NCBI RefSeq assembly: GCF_014652915.1
Contig: NZ_BMZS01000009.1
Span: 124,001-188,000 of the forward strand
Length of the DNA: 64,000 bases
Direction of reading: 5' to 3'
Origin: Thalassobaculum fulvum
Lineage (GTDB): Bacteria; Pseudomonadota; Alphaproteobacteria; Thalassobaculales; Thalassobaculaceae
Below the pieces are notes generated by a model. It was not told the DNA's origin, searched no databases, and saw only the letters and a program-made list of their open reading frames with translations. A program made the position numbers and the translations under genes. Positions 1 through 10,703 of the stretch are shown here, piece after piece. Positions within the stretch are counted from its first letter, which is position 1. Each line of letters opens with the position of its first letter.

Positions 1-7
1 CGCGAGC

Positions 8-316
8 GTGCGGCGGGACGGGCCCGACCTCACGGCACGGCAGATGGCGATCCTGCTGACCGCCTATATGACGCCGCCGCCGCACACCGTGCGCGGCCTG
101 GCCGAGGCGATGGGGATCTCCAAACCGGCGGTGACCCGAGCCCTCGACCGGCTCGGCGATCTCGGCTTCCTGCGGCGCAAGGTCGACGACACCGACCGGC
201 GCAGCGTCCTGGTGCAGCGGACGGTGAAGGGCTCGGTGTTCCTGTCCGAGTTCGCTGAACTGGTGCGCGGGGCCGAGCGCATGCTCGACGGCGTGGAGTC
301 CGGCGATCCCGCCTGA
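8..316 (+). CDS. MarR-type winged-helix regulator (5' end may be cut by window)
   Basis: The visible 102 residues hold a winged helix-turn-helix: helices at about residues 26-36 and 38-50 (GISKPAVTRALDRLGDLGFL), then a wing with the D-x-x-D-R-R-S pattern seen in MarR proteins. The frame is open back to base 1, so the GTG at 8 may be internal and the true start may lie before the window. A C-terminal dimerisation helix is short. It precedes yejA by about 110 bp on the same strand and might be cotranscribed or regulate it, but nothing in the sequence proves this. The ligand is unknown. Confidence 0.7.
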   Translation: MRRDGPDLTARQMAILLTAYMTPPPHTVRGLAEAMGISKPAVTRALDRLGDLGFLRRKVDDTDRRSVLVQRTVKGSVFLSEFAELVRGAERMLDGVESGDPA

Positions 317-429
317 TCACCCGGTTTGATCACAATGCGTCGGATGTCCGACTTGGAAGGCTGGCGCCATCTTCCGGTCACACCCGAGGTGTGTAAGATC
401 GACCGAGCCCCCGAGCCGTGAGGAACTCG

Positions 430-2286
430 ATGCCGACAGCCCGTCTCCGCGCCGCCGCCGTCCTGCTCCTGGGTTTCGCCCTCGGACTGCCCGCCGCCGT
501 CCCGGCCGCGGCAGCCGAGTACAGCGCTCCGCCGTCGCACGGCATCGCCATGCACGGCGACCTGAAGTACGCGCCGGACTTCACCCATTTCGAGTACGTC
601 GAGCCGAACGCCCCGAAGGGCGGCACCCTGGTCAGCGAGGCGACCGGCAGCTTCGACAGCTTCAACCCGTTCATTCTGCGCGGCCAGCCGGCTTCCGGCG
701 TCGCGCTGATCTACGACACCCTCACCGAGCAGGCGCAGGACGAGCCGTTCAGCGAGTACGGGGCCCTGGCCGAGAGCATCGAGATGCCGGCGGACCGGTC
801 CTGGGTCGCCTTCAACCTGCGGCCGGAGGCGCGCTGGCACGACGGCCGGCCGGTGACCGCCGGGGACGTGGTCTGGACCTTCGACACCCTGGTCGAGAAG
901 GGGGCGCCGTTCTACCGCGCCTACTACGGCGACGTCGTCGAGGTGAAGGCGACCTCGGAGCACCGGGTCCTGTTCGTCTTCAAGGGGCCGGGCAACCGCG
1001 AGCTGCCGCTGATCCTCGGCCAGCTCGCCGTGCTGCCGAAGCACTGGTGGCAGGGCAAGGACTTCGCCAACCCGCCGTTCGAGCCGCCGCTCGGCTCCGG
1101 CCCGTACCGGGTGAAGGGCTACGAGGCCGGCCGCACGGTCACCTACGAGCGGGTCGCCGACTACTGGGGCAAGGACGTGCCGGCGATGCGCGGGCGCTGG
1201 AACGCCGACACCATCCGCTACGAGTACTTCCGCGACCGCGACATCGCGACCGAGGCGTTCAAGGCCGGCGCCTTCGATCTCCGGGCCGAGAACTCCTCGA
1301 AACGCTGGGCCACCGCCTACAGCTTCCCCGGCCTGGACGCCGGCATGGCGATCAAGGAGGAGGTGCCGCACCAGAACGTCGCCGGCATGCAGGGCTTCGT
1401 GTTCAACACCCGCCGGCCGGTGTTCCGGGACCGCACCGTGCGCGAGGCGATCGGTTACGCCTTCGACTTCGAGTGGACCAACAAGGCCCTGATGTACGGG
1501 GCCTATACCCGGACCGACAGCTACTTCGACAACTCCGAGCTGGGCTCCTCCGGCCTGCCGACCGGCGCCGAGCTGGCGCTGCTGGAGCCGTTCAGGGACC
1601 GGTTGCCGCCGGAGGTCTTCACGACCGAATTCACGGTCCCGAAGACCGACGGGTCGGGCAATCCCCGCCAGAACCTGCGCACCGCCCTGAAGCTGCTGCG
1701 CGAGGCCGGGTGGGCGGTGAAGAACGGCGTACTGACGAACGCCGAGGGGCAGGCGCTGAGCTTCGAGATCCTGCTGGTGTCGCCCGACATGGAGCGCATC
1801 GTGCTGCCGTTCGCGGCCAACCTGGAGAAGCTCGGCATCAAGGCGTCGGTCCGCACGGTCGATCCGGCGCAGTTCCAGAACCGGGTCCGCGACTTCGACT
1901 TCGACATGATCGTGGGCTCGTTCGGCCAGTCGCAGTCGCCCGGCAACGAACAGCGCGACTACTGGTCGTCGGCGATGGCCGACCTGAAGGGCTCGCGCAA
2001 CGTCATCGGGGTCAGGGACCCGGTGGTCGACGCGCTGGTCGAGAAGGTCATCCAGGCCCCCGATCGCGAGGCCCTGGTGGCGGCGACCCGGGCGCTCGAC
2101 CGGGTCCTGCTCTGGGGCTTCTACGTGGTCCCGCACTTCCACAGCGAGACCTACCGCCTGGTCTACTGGAACAAGTTCGGCAAGCCGGCCGTCGCCCCGA
2201 AATACGGGCTCGGCTACCCGGACACCTGGTGGATCGATCCCGCGAAGGCCGCCGCCGTCGAGGCCTGGCGGCGCGGCCGAAGCTGA
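430..2286 (+). CDS. yejA: Oligopeptide ABC transporter, periplasmic binding protein YejA
   Basis: Solute-binding protein of family 5 (SBP_bac_5), the periplasmic receptor of the YejABEF importer, which in other bacteria takes up oligopeptides and microcin C-type compounds. A Sec signal peptide covers about residues 1-28 (basic start, leucine/alanine core, AXA before AEYS). The rest, about 590 residues, has the family features including a GSGPYRV segment and the [12 protein letters not shown] motif. ATG at 430 is preferred to the in-frame GTG at 418 because an AGGAA sits 4 to 5 bases before it. It is followed at once by the two permeases and the ATPase, giving a complete A-B-E-F order. Confidence 0.9.
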   Translation: MPTARLRAAAVLLLGFALGLPAAVPAAAAEYSAPPSHGIAMHGDLKYAPDFTHFEYVEPNAPKGGTLVSEATGSFDSFNPFILRGQPASGVALIYDTLTEQAQDEPFSEYGALAESIEMPADRSWVAFNLRPEARWHDGRPVTAGDVVWTFDTLVEKGAPFYRAYYGDVVEVKATSEHRVLFVFKGPGNRELPLILGQLAVLPKHWWQGKDFANPPFEPPLGSGPYRVKGYEAGRTVTYERVADYWGKDVPAMRGRWNADTIRYEYFRDRDIATEAFKAGAFDLRAENSSKRWATAYSFPGLDAGMAIKEEVPHQNVAGMQGFVFNTRRPVFRDRTVREAIGYAFDFEWTNKALMYGAYTRTDSYFDNSELGSSGLPTGAELALLEPFRDRLPPEVFTTEFTVPKTDGSGNPRQNLRTALKLLREAGWAVKNGVLTNAEGQALSFEILLVSPDMERIVLPFAANLEKLGIKASVRTVDPAQFQNRVRDFDFDMIVGSFGQSQSPGNEQRDYWSSAMADLKGSRNVIGVRDPVVDALVEKVIQAPDREALVAATRALDRVLLWGFYVVPHFHSETYRLVYWNKFGKPAVAPKYGLGYPDTWWIDPAKAAAVEAWRRGRS

Positions 2287-2314
2287 TCGCGCGGACCGGG
2301 CGGGAGGAGGACGC

Positions 2315-3406
2315 GTGCTCGCCTATATCCTGCGACGCCTGCTGCTGATCGTGCCCACCCTGGTCGCGATCATGGTGCTGAACTTCGTGATCGTGCAGTT
2401 CGCACCGGGCGGGCCGATCGACCAGATCATCGCCCAGATCGAGGGCAAGGGCGACACCACCGCCCGGGTCAGCGGGCAGGGCGGCGGCGAGGCCGGGGCG
2501 GCGCCCCAGGCGTCGGACTCCGGGCAGACCCGCGGCACCCGCGGCCTCGATCCGGAGCTGATCGCCCAGCTCGAACGGCAGTTCGGCTTCGACAGGCCGC
2601 TGCACGAGCGCTTCCTGACGATGATGGGCAACTACGTCGTCTTCGACTTCGGCGACAGCTTCTTCCGGGCCCGCCGCGTCGTCGACCTGGTGCTGGAGAA
2701 GATGCCGGTGTCGATCTCGCTCGGCATCTGGACGACCCTGCTGGTCTACCTGATCTCGATCCCGCTCGGCATCCGCAAGGCGGTGCGCGACGGGTCGCGC
2801 TTCGACATCTGGACCAGCGCGGTGATCATCGTCGGCAACGCCATCCCGGCGTTCCTGTTCGCGGTCCTGCTGGTGGTGCTGTTCGCCGGCGGCAGCTATC
2901 TGCAGGTGTTCCCGCTGCGCGGGCTGGTGTCGTCGAACTGGGCGGAACTGAGCCTGGTGGACAAGGTGCTCGACTATCTCTGGCACATGGTGCTGCCGAT
3001 CACGGCGATGGTGATCGGCGGGTTCGCCAGCCTGACCATGCTGACCAAGAACTCGTTCCTGGAGGAGATCAACAAGCAGTACGTCCTGACCGCCAAGGCC
3101 AAGGGGCTGAACGAACGCGGCGTGCTGTACGGCCACGTGTTCCGCAACGCCATGCTGATCGTTATCGCCGGCTTCCCGTCGGCCTTCGTGTCGGTGCTGT
3201 TCACCGGTTCGCTGTTCATCGAGATCATCTTCTCGCTCGACGGCCTCGGCCTGCTCGGCTTCGAGTCGGCGATCCAGCGCGACTACCCGGTGATGTTCGG
3301 CACGCTGTACTTCTTCACGCTGCTCGGCCTGCTGCTGAACCTGATCGGCGACGTCATGTACGTGGTGATCGACCCGCGGATCGATTTCGAGGCGCGGGGG
3401 GGCTGA
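2315..3406 (+). CDS. yejB: ABC transporter permease YejB
   Basis: Inner-membrane permease of the peptide importer (BPD_transp_1 family), 363 residues. A transmembrane helix lies near residues 9-29, followed by a periplasmic segment with a glycine/alanine-rich stretch at about 50-75, then five more hydrophobic helices. The cytoplasmic coupling loop, with [19 protein letters not shown], is near residues 265-285 and would contact the YejF ATPase. The GTG start is supported by GGGAGGAGG a few bases upstream. It lies 28 bp after yejA and 4 bp before yejE. Confidence 0.9.
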   Translation: MLAYILRRLLLIVPTLVAIMVLNFVIVQFAPGGPIDQIIAQIEGKGDTTARVSGQGGGEAGAAPQASDSGQTRGTRGLDPELIAQLERQFGFDRPLHERFLTMMGNYVVFDFGDSFFRARRVVDLVLEKMPVSISLGIWTTLLVYLISIPLGIRKAVRDGSRFDIWTSAVIIVGNAIPAFLFAVLLVVLFAGGSYLQVFPLRGLVSSNWAELSLVDKVLDYLWHMVLPITAMVIGGFASLTMLTKNSFLEEINKQYVLTAKAKGLNERGVLYGHVFRNAMLIVIAGFPSAFVSVLFTGSLFIEIIFSLDGLGLLGFESAIQRDYPVMFGTLYFFTLLGLLLNLIGDVMYVVIDPRIDFEARGG

Positions 3407-3410
3407 GCGG

Positions 3411-4456
3411 ATGGTCGGCCGCCTGCTCGGTTCCCGCATCACGCCGATCAACCGCCGGCGCTGGGAGAACTTCCGGCGCAACCGGCGCGGCTTCTGGTCG
3501 GCCTGGATCTTCCTCGGGCTGTTCGGGCTCAGCCTGTTCGCCGAGATGCTGGCGAACGACAAGCCGATCCTGATCTGGTTCGACGGCGGCCTGTACGCGC
3601 CGGTCGCGGTGTCCTACCCGGAGACCGCGTTCGGCGGCGATTTCCCGACCGAGGCCGACTACCGCGACCCGTTCGTGCAGGAGCTGATCCAGGAGAAGGG
3701 CTGGATCCTGTGGCCGCCGGTCCGGTTCTCCTACGCCACCATCGACACCGAGCTGGACCGTCCGGCGCCGTCGCCACCGGACGCCCGGCACTGGCTCGGC
3801 ACCGACGACCAGGCGCGCGACGTGCTGGCCCGCGTGATCTACGGCTTCCGGATCTCGGTGCTGTTCGGGCTGCTGCTGACCTTGTTCTCGTCGCTCATCG
3901 GGATCGCCGCGGGGGCCGTGCAGGGCTTCTACGGCGGGCTGCTCGACCTGACGTTCCAGCGCTTCATCGAGATCTGGGGCGGCATGCCCTTCATCTACAT
4001 CCTGATCATCCTGTCCTCGGTGATCGTGCCGGGGTTCACGACCCTGCTGCTGCTGCTGCTGCTGTTCAGCTGGACCAGCCTGGTCGGCGTGGTGCGCGCC
4101 GAATTCCTGCGCGCCCGCAATCTCGACTACGTCCGCGCCGCCCGGGCGCTCGGCGTGTCCGACGCCACGATCATGTTCCGGCACATGCTGCCCAACGCCA
4201 TGGTCGCCACCCTGACCTTCCTGCCGTTCATCCTGAACGGCTCGATCACCGCGCTGACCGGGCTCGACTTCCTCGGCTTCGGCCTACCGCCCGGCTCGCC
4301 GTCGCTCGGCGAGCTGCTGAGCCAGGGCAAGAACAACCTGCAGGCGCCGTGGCTCGGGCTGACCGCGTTCTTCACGCTCGCGATCATGCTCAGCCTGCTG
4401 ATCTTCGTCGGCGAGGCGGTGCGCGACGCCTTCGACCCGCGAAAGACCTTCCTGCA

Positions 4457-4460
<4 letters not shown>
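3411..4460 (+). CDS. yejE: ABC transporter permease YejE
   Basis: Second permease of the YejABEF importer, 349 residues, with the OppC-like N-terminal helix at about residues 25-45, a periplasmic region (about 46-140) and a C-terminal BPD_transp_1 domain. The coupling loop YVRAARALGVSDATIMFRH lies near residue 245. The GTD-D-Q-A-R-D-V sequence before the permease domain is typical of this subgroup. Its stop codon overlaps the yejF start (ATGA), which implies translational coupling. Function is assigned by family and by operon position. Confidence 0.9.
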
Positions 4461-6085
<1,625 letters not shown>

Positions 6086-6091
6086 CGCCGG

Positions 6092-6397
6092 CTACTCCTC
6101 CGGCTCGGTCGTGAACATCAGGGGGTATCCCTTGCGGCGGGCCATGTCGGTGGCGCGAGACGCCTTGGTCTCGGCGACGTCCCTGGGATAGACCGCGACC
6201 ACGCAGGCGCCGCGCCGGTGGGCGGTCATCATCACCCGGTAGGCTTGGTCGTCGCCAATGCGGAACTCGGTCTTCAGCACGGTGACCACGAACTCGCGCG
6301 GCGTGTAGTCGTCGTTCAACAGGATGACTTTGTGCAGGCGCGGCCGCTCGACCTTGGGCCTGGCCCTGGTGCGCGGCTCGAGGTCGGTCTCGTTCAT
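6092..6397 (-). CDS. clpS: ATP-dependent Clp protease adaptor ClpS
   Basis: A 101-residue adaptor that delivers proteins with N-degrons to ClpAP. The N-end binding pocket is visible: N28-D29-D30 followed by Y-T-P-R-E-F, and H60 in the T-A-H-R-R-G segment, which match the pocket residues known from E. coli ClpS. A flexible charged N-terminus (residues 1-20) precedes the fold, as expected. The usual partner clpA is not next to it in this window. It lies 67 bp downstream of the GST gene on the same strand. Confidence 0.95.
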   Translation of the reverse strand: MNETDLEPRTRARPKVERPRLHKVILLNDDYTPREFVVTVLKTEFRIGDDQAYRVMMTAHRRGACVVAVYPRDVAETKASRATDMARRKGYPLMFTTEPEE

Positions 6398-6464
6398 CGC
6401 GGCGCCTCCGCTGACGATGACGCTCCCGACTCTCGCGCTGAATCCGCTACCGGCTCAAGCCCTC

Positions 6465-7091
6465 TCAGGGAATGCCGTTGCGCCCGTGCTCGCGGAAGCC
6501 GGGCCGCTCGGCCAGCCGGTCGTAGTAGGCGGCGACCGCCGGCAGGTCCGGGCGCCCGGCCAGCGGCGTCATCGCCCAACGGTTCACCGACAGGCCGAGC
6601 ACCACGTCGGCGACCGTGAAGCCGTCGCCGGCCACGAACCCGCCGGTGTCGGCGAGCCGGCGGTCGAGGATCGCCATGGCGGCGTTCCAGCCGGCGGTGC
6701 CGGCGGCGATCCGGGCCGGGTCCTGGAAGTCCGGGTGCCGGCGCACCAGCCCCATGAAGGCGTCGCGCCACGCACCGTTCAGGTCGGTCGCCTGCCAGTC
6801 CATCCACTTCTCGACCTCGGCGCGGGCGCGTGGTGCTGTCGGCAGCAGGTCGATGCGCCCGTGCCTGGCGGCGAGGTAGCGGCAGATGGTGTTGGACTCC
6901 CAGAGTGGGCCGTCCTCGTCGACGATCACCGGCACCAGCCCGTTCGGGTTCATCGCCAGGAACTCCGGCGTCCCGGTCGCGGCGAAGCCGCTGCCCCAGT
7001 CCTCGCGCGCGTAGTCGAGGCCGATCTCGCGGCAGGTCCACAGCACCTTGCGCACGTTGATCGACGAGGCCTTGCCGAGGATGCGGAGCAT
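6465..7091 (-). CDS. Glutathione S-transferase family protein
   Basis: A 208-residue GST. Residues 1-75 form the thioredoxin-like domain, with S9-S10 near the glutathione site, the NGLVPVI segment carrying the cis-proline, and ESNTI, which binds the glutathione gamma-glutamyl group. Residues about 85-205 form the helical C-terminal domain. The substrate cannot be read from sequence. The gene is divergent from the first D-2-hydroxyacid dehydrogenase (start-to-start gap about 130 bp) and runs toward clpS. Confidence 0.88.
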   Translation of the reverse strand: MLRILGKASSINVRKVLWTCREIGLDYAREDWGSGFAATGTPEFLAMNPNGLVPVIVDEDGPLWESNTICRYLAARHGRIDLLPTAPRARAEVEKWMDWQATDLNGAWRDAFMGLVRRHPDFQDPARIAAGTAGWNAAMAILDRRLADTGGFVAGDGFTVADVVLGLSVNRWAMTPLAGRPDLPAVAAYYDRLAERPGFREHGRNGIP

Positions 7092-7221
7092 GGGGGTGGC
7101 TTTCCGTCGGTCGAGATGTGGCGCGGAGCTTGCTGTTGCGCGACCGCCGCGACAAGCGTCGACATCGCGAGGCCGACTTCATATGGTCGTGGATCACCGA
7201 CCGCGACTGCGAGAGAGCGCC

Positions 7222-8154
7222 ATGCCGGCTGTGCTTTTCCGATCCCCGAACGATTCCAGCGCGGCTTGGCGCAAGTCGCTGTCCGAGCGGATTCCCGGTA
7301 TCGACTTCCGGGCCGACCCGGACATCGGCGACCCGGCCGACGTCGAGTTCGCGCTGGTCTGGAAGGTGCCGGCCGGCTACCTCAAGCAGTTCCCGAACCT
7401 GAAGGCGATCTGCTCGCTCGGGCAGGGGGTCGACCACATCTTCGCCGACCCGGAGCTGCCGCGCGGCCCGCACATCATCCGCCTGGTCGACCCGTGGATG
7501 GGCCGGGCGATGGCCGAGTGGGTGCTGCTGCAGGTGCTGCGCTTCCACCGCCAGGGCCCCGAGTACGAGGAGCTGCAGCGCCGCCGGGAGTGGAAGTCGC
7601 TGCCGGCGCCCGAAACCTCGACCCGGCGGGTCGGGATCCTCGGCCTCGGTGCGCTCGGGGCCGAGGCGGCGACCACGGTGGCCGCACTCGGCTTCGACGT
7701 CGCCGGCTGGTCGCGCACCCGCAAGTCCATCCCCAACGTGAAGAGCTATGCGGGCCCCGAGGAGTTCGACGCCTTCCTGGCGCGCACCGACATCCTGTGC
7801 GGGCTGCTGCCGCTGACCCCCGAGACCCGCAACCTGATGGACGCCGAGCTGTTCGCCAAGCTGCCGAAGGGCGCGTACGTGGTGAACTCGGGCCGCGGCC
7901 AGCAGCTGGTCGAGGCGGATCTGCTGGCCGCGCTCGATTCGGGCCACATCGCCGGCGCCTCGCTCGACGTGTTCCAGGTCGAGCCGCTGCCGACCGACCA
8001 CCCGTTCTGGACCCACCCGAAGGTGCAGGTCTGGCCGCATGTCTCGGCCCAGACCAACGCCGACAGCGGCGCCGACCAGGTGGCCGAGAACATCCGCCGG
8101 GTGTTCGCCGGCGAGAAGCCGATCAACGAGGTCGATCCGGACCGGCAGTACTGA
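7222..8154 (+). CDS. D-2-hydroxyacid dehydrogenase, glyoxylate/hydroxypyruvate reductase A-like (copy 1)
   Basis: A 310-residue NAD(P)H-dependent reductase of the 2-hydroxyacid dehydrogenase family. The Rossmann GxGxxG (GLGALG) lies near residues 137-144, N-S-G-R-G-Q with the substrate-binding arginine near 222, the acidic residue of the relay in the V-E-P-L-P segment, and the catalytic histidine of W-P-H-V-S near 273. The short length and the P-F-W-x-H/D-x-K/R pattern fit the GhrA subgroup. The start is ATG 7222. A second gene of exactly the same length follows after 13 bp. Whether the natural substrate is glyoxylate, hydroxypyruvate or another 2-oxoacid is not shown. Confidence 0.85.
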   Translation: MPAVLFRSPNDSSAAWRKSLSERIPGIDFRADPDIGDPADVEFALVWKVPAGYLKQFPNLKAICSLGQGVDHIFADPELPRGPHIIRLVDPWMGRAMAEWVLLQVLRFHRQGPEYEELQRRREWKSLPAPETSTRRVGILGLGALGAEAATTVAALGFDVAGWSRTRKSIPNVKSYAGPEEFDAFLARTDILCGLLPLTPETRNLMDAELFAKLPKGAYVVNSGRGQQLVEADLLAALDSGHIAGASLDVFQVEPLPTDHPFWTHPKVQVWPHVSAQTNADSGADQVAENIRRVFAGEKPINEVDPDRQY

Positions 8155-8167
8155 CGGGGTCGGATTG

Positions 8168-9100
8168 ATGGGCGTGATCCTCGTCCACATCGAGGGCTAC
8201 GACCCGGCACCCTGGATCGACGAGCTGAAGCGGCAGGCCCCGGACCTCGATGCCCGGGCACGGCCGGATGTCGACGATCCGGCGGCTGTCGAGGTGGCGA
8301 TCACCTGGCGGCTGCCGTTCGGGGTCTACCGGACCTTCCCGAACCTCAGGCTGATCCAGTCGATGGCGGCCGGCGTCGACCACATCCTGGCCGACCCCGA
8401 GCGCCCGCCGCGGGTGCCGGTCGCCCGGGTCGTCGACCCGTGGATGGCCCGCTCGATGGTGCACCACGTCACGCTCGCGGTGCTGCGCTGGCACCGGCGC
8501 ATGGACTGGCTGGAGGGCCGGCGAGCCACCGCGTCCTGGCCAACCGGCATCGTGTTCGACGCCGATGCGGTGCGGGTCGGGGTGCTCGGACTCGGCAACC
8601 TAGGTCAGGCGGTCGCCCGCGCCATGCAGGACCTGGGGTTCGAGGCCGCCGGCTGGTCGCGCTCGCCGAAGGCGATCGACGGTCTGGTCTGCCACCACGG
8701 GCCGGACGGGCTGCGGGATCTGGCGGCCTGGTCGAGCGTGCTGGTCTGCCTGCTGCCGCTGACCGCCGAGACCGCGGGCATCCTGAACGCCGGGCTGTTC
8801 GCGCTGATGCCCGAGGGCTCGCTGCTGGTGAATGTCGGCCGCGGCGGCCACCTGGTGGAGGACGACCTGACGGCGGCGCTCGACTCCGGCCGGCTGGCGG
8901 CCGCCGCCCTCGACGTGTTCGGCACCGAGCCGCTGCCGGCCGGGCACCGGTTCTGGGGCGACAACCGGATCTACCTGACCCCGCACATCGCCAGCGAGAT
9001 CAACCCGGTGACCGCGACCCGGGCGTTCGTCGAGAACATCCGCCGGGTCCGCGCCGGCGAGGCGCCGGTCGGCCTGATCGATCCGGCCAAGGGGTACTGA
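8168..9100 (+). CDS. D-2-hydroxyacid dehydrogenase, glyoxylate/hydroxypyruvate reductase A-like (copy 2)
   Basis: A 310-residue paralogue of the preceding gene, alignable end to end without large gaps. It keeps the nucleotide-binding loop GLGNLGQ near residue 141, N-V-G-R-G-G near 223, the acid in the T-E-P-L-P segment and the catalytic T-P-H-I-A histidine near 274. The first third differs most, which is the substrate-facing part, so the two copies may prefer different 2-oxoacids (inference). The gap of 13 bp indicates an operon. A long palindromic element begins directly after its stop codon. Confidence 0.85.
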   Translation: MGVILVHIEGYDPAPWIDELKRQAPDLDARARPDVDDPAAVEVAITWRLPFGVYRTFPNLRLIQSMAAGVDHILADPERPPRVPVARVVDPWMARSMVHHVTLAVLRWHRRMDWLEGRRATASWPTGIVFDADAVRVGVLGLGNLGQAVARAMQDLGFEAAGWSRSPKAIDGLVCHHGPDGLRDLAAWSSVLVCLLPLTAETAGILNAGLFALMPEGSLLVNVGRGGHLVEDDLTAALDSGRLAAAALDVFGTEPLPAGHRFWGDNRIYLTPHIASEINPVTATRAFVENIRRVRAGEAPVGLIDPAKGY

Positions 9101-9259
9101 GGGCGCCCGTCGCTTCGTGGGTTCCGGCTCCGTCCCGCTTGCGACGGTCCACTCCGGAATGACGACAGGGGAGGAACAGCCCTCCTATATTGTCGTCATT
9201 CCGGACGGACGCGCCGCTCCGGCGCGGTCGAGCCGGAACCCACGAAGTGACGGGCGCCC
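9101..9259. repeat. Palindromic intergenic element R1
   Basis: A near-perfect 159-bp palindrome between two convergent genes. The outer arms, 9101-9130 and 9230-9259, pair at 29 of 30 positions. A second pair, TCCGGAATGACGACA (from about 9153) with its exact complement (from about 9191), closes the inside. It could act as a strong bidirectional terminator or as a mobile palindrome. It shares the TCCGGAATGAC core with other elements in the window. Confidence 0.85.
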
Positions 9260-9271
9260 GCCGCCCTTCGC

Positions 9272-10639
9272 TCACCCCAGTTCGTCGACCACCCGCCCGG
9301 CCGCGTCGAGGCCGGACAGCCAGGCGCCGTGGACGGTGCCGTGGAAGTCGAACCGCGTGTGCTCGCCGCACAGGAACAGCCGGCCGCCGACCGGCTCGGC
9401 CAGGCCGTCGAACTGCGCCGCCCGGTTGCCCGGCCGCGGATGGCTGTAGGCGCCGAGCGCGTAGGGATCGGTCGACCAGTGGGTGGTCAGGGTGCGCAGC
9501 GGCCGGCCGACCGCATCGCCCCAGGCCTGGCGCAGCACGGCCAGCGCGTCGGCCGCCATCTCGGCGTCGGCCATCCGGTCGGCGACCGGCGCGTAGCCGC
9601 CGACGCTCAAGCCCAGCAGCACGTTGCGGTCCGAGAAGGTGCGGTAGTTGAGCCAGTAATTCCAGCGCCCGACCGGCTCGGTCATGATCCCGAAATACTG
9701 GGTCTCGACGTCCCAGAACGGCCGGGCGAACTCGAACGCGATCTTGGTGACCGTCCCGAAGCCGAGCGCCCGGATGCTGTCGACATGGCCGCGCGGCAGG
9801 GCGGGCTCGAAGGCGATGCCGCCGGCCTTGAGGACGCCCAGCGGGACGCTGCACACCACGGCGTCGGCCCGGATCGCGCTGCCCCCGGTCCGCACCGTCG
9901 CGCCGTTCCCGGCGATCGCGATGCCGGCGACCGGCGACGAAAGCCGGATGTCCAGGCCGTCGGCGACCGGCGGCAGGATCCGGTCGTAGCCGTCGGGCAG
10001 GATCACGTCGACGCCGTCGAAGGCGTCGTCCTCGTCGAACAGCGTCGCCGAGATGTCCCCGAGCGGCGCGCCGATGTCGAACTCGGTGTAGGCCGACAGG
10101 GCCCACAGCATTCCGGGATCGGCGAGTGCGTCGGGGGCGATCTCGGCAATGGCGTCGCGCAGGCTGCGGCGGTCGTCGTTCTCGAGCGCGGCATCGACCC
10201 GTTTCAGCAGGCGTTCCCAGCGCGCGTCGATGGCGTCGACTTTGGTGGCGGGGATCTCCCGGCCGGCGGGATCGAACACCGCCAGGCTGGAATCGTCGGC
10301 GACGAACCGGCGGGCGCCGACGTCGTCGGCCAGCCGCCGGATCGGGTTGTCCCTGCTCGGCCCGTGGATCCAGCCGGCCCCGACTTCGAACGGCACGCCG
10401 AGCGAGCGGTCGGTGAACAGCCGGCCGCCGGTGCGGGCGCGGGCCTCCAGGACGGTCAGCTTCGCGCCCTGCGCGGCCAGCGCCCGGGCGGCCGCCAGCC
10501 CGGAGACGCCGGCCCCGACCACGACCACCGTCCGGCCGCGCAGCGCCCGCGCCGGCCGGGGCCGCAGCGCCACGAAGGCGCCGCCCGCCAGCAACGCGGT
10601 CTTCAGGATCCGTCGGCGGTCGACGGTGGGTCGCTGCAT
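9272..10639 (-). CDS. Flavin-containing amine oxidase (FAD-dependent), Tat-exported
   Basis: A 455-residue protein of the monoamine oxidase family, expected to oxidise an amine with FAD and O2. The N-terminus carries a twin-arginine signal (D-R-R-R-I-L-K, then a hydrophobic stretch and A-R-A), so it is probably exported folded with FAD bound. The dinucleotide fold GAGVSGLAAARAL starts near residue 40, followed by E-A-R-A-R-T-G-G-R-L. The C-terminal FAD motif with CGEHTRFDFHGTVHGA is near 430. The true amine substrate is unknown. It is the last gene of the minus-strand set cytochrome c / phosphatase / oxidase. Confidence 0.85.
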   Translation of the reverse strand: MQRPTVDRRRILKTALLAGGAFVALRPRPARALRGRTVVVVGAGVSGLAAARALAAQGAKLTVLEARARTGGRLFTDRSLGVPFEVGAGWIHGPSRDNPIRRLADDVGARRFVADDSSLAVFDPAGREIPATKVDAIDARWERLLKRVDAALENDDRRSLRDAIAEIAPDALADPGMLWALSAYTEFDIGAPLGDISATLFDEDDAFDGVDVILPDGYDRILPPVADGLDIRLSSPVAGIAIAGNGATVRTGGSAIRADAVVCSVPLGVLKAGGIAFEPALPRGHVDSIRALGFGTVTKIAFEFARPFWDVETQYFGIMTEPVGRWNYWLNYRTFSDRNVLLGLSVGGYAPVADRMADAEMAADALAVLRQAWGDAVGRPLRTLTTHWSTDPYALGAYSHPRPGNRAAQFDGLAEPVGGRLFLCGEHTRFDFHGTVHGAWLSGLDAAGRVVDELG

Positions 10640-10703
10640 CGGACACGCTCCGGCCAGTATCGGGCAATCCTATACCGAAGCGCGGGGGCCGCAGCCCGGC
10701 AGA

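Noticed and set aside
64-2142. 692-residue open frame on the minus strand across yejA
   Set aside because: It is the antisense shadow of a clear SBP_bac_5 gene; composition is H/R/V-rich without any family motif, as expected for a GC-rich complement.
2440-2545. Glycine/alanine-rich insertion in YejB as a possible novel domain
   Set aside because: YejB proteins generally carry a variable periplasmic loop here; nothing unusual beyond low complexity.
3710-4456. N-terminal extension of yejF upstream of 4457
   Set aside because: The extension is a shadow of yejE; the ATG at 4457 overlaps the yejE stop and is followed at once by the ABC domain.
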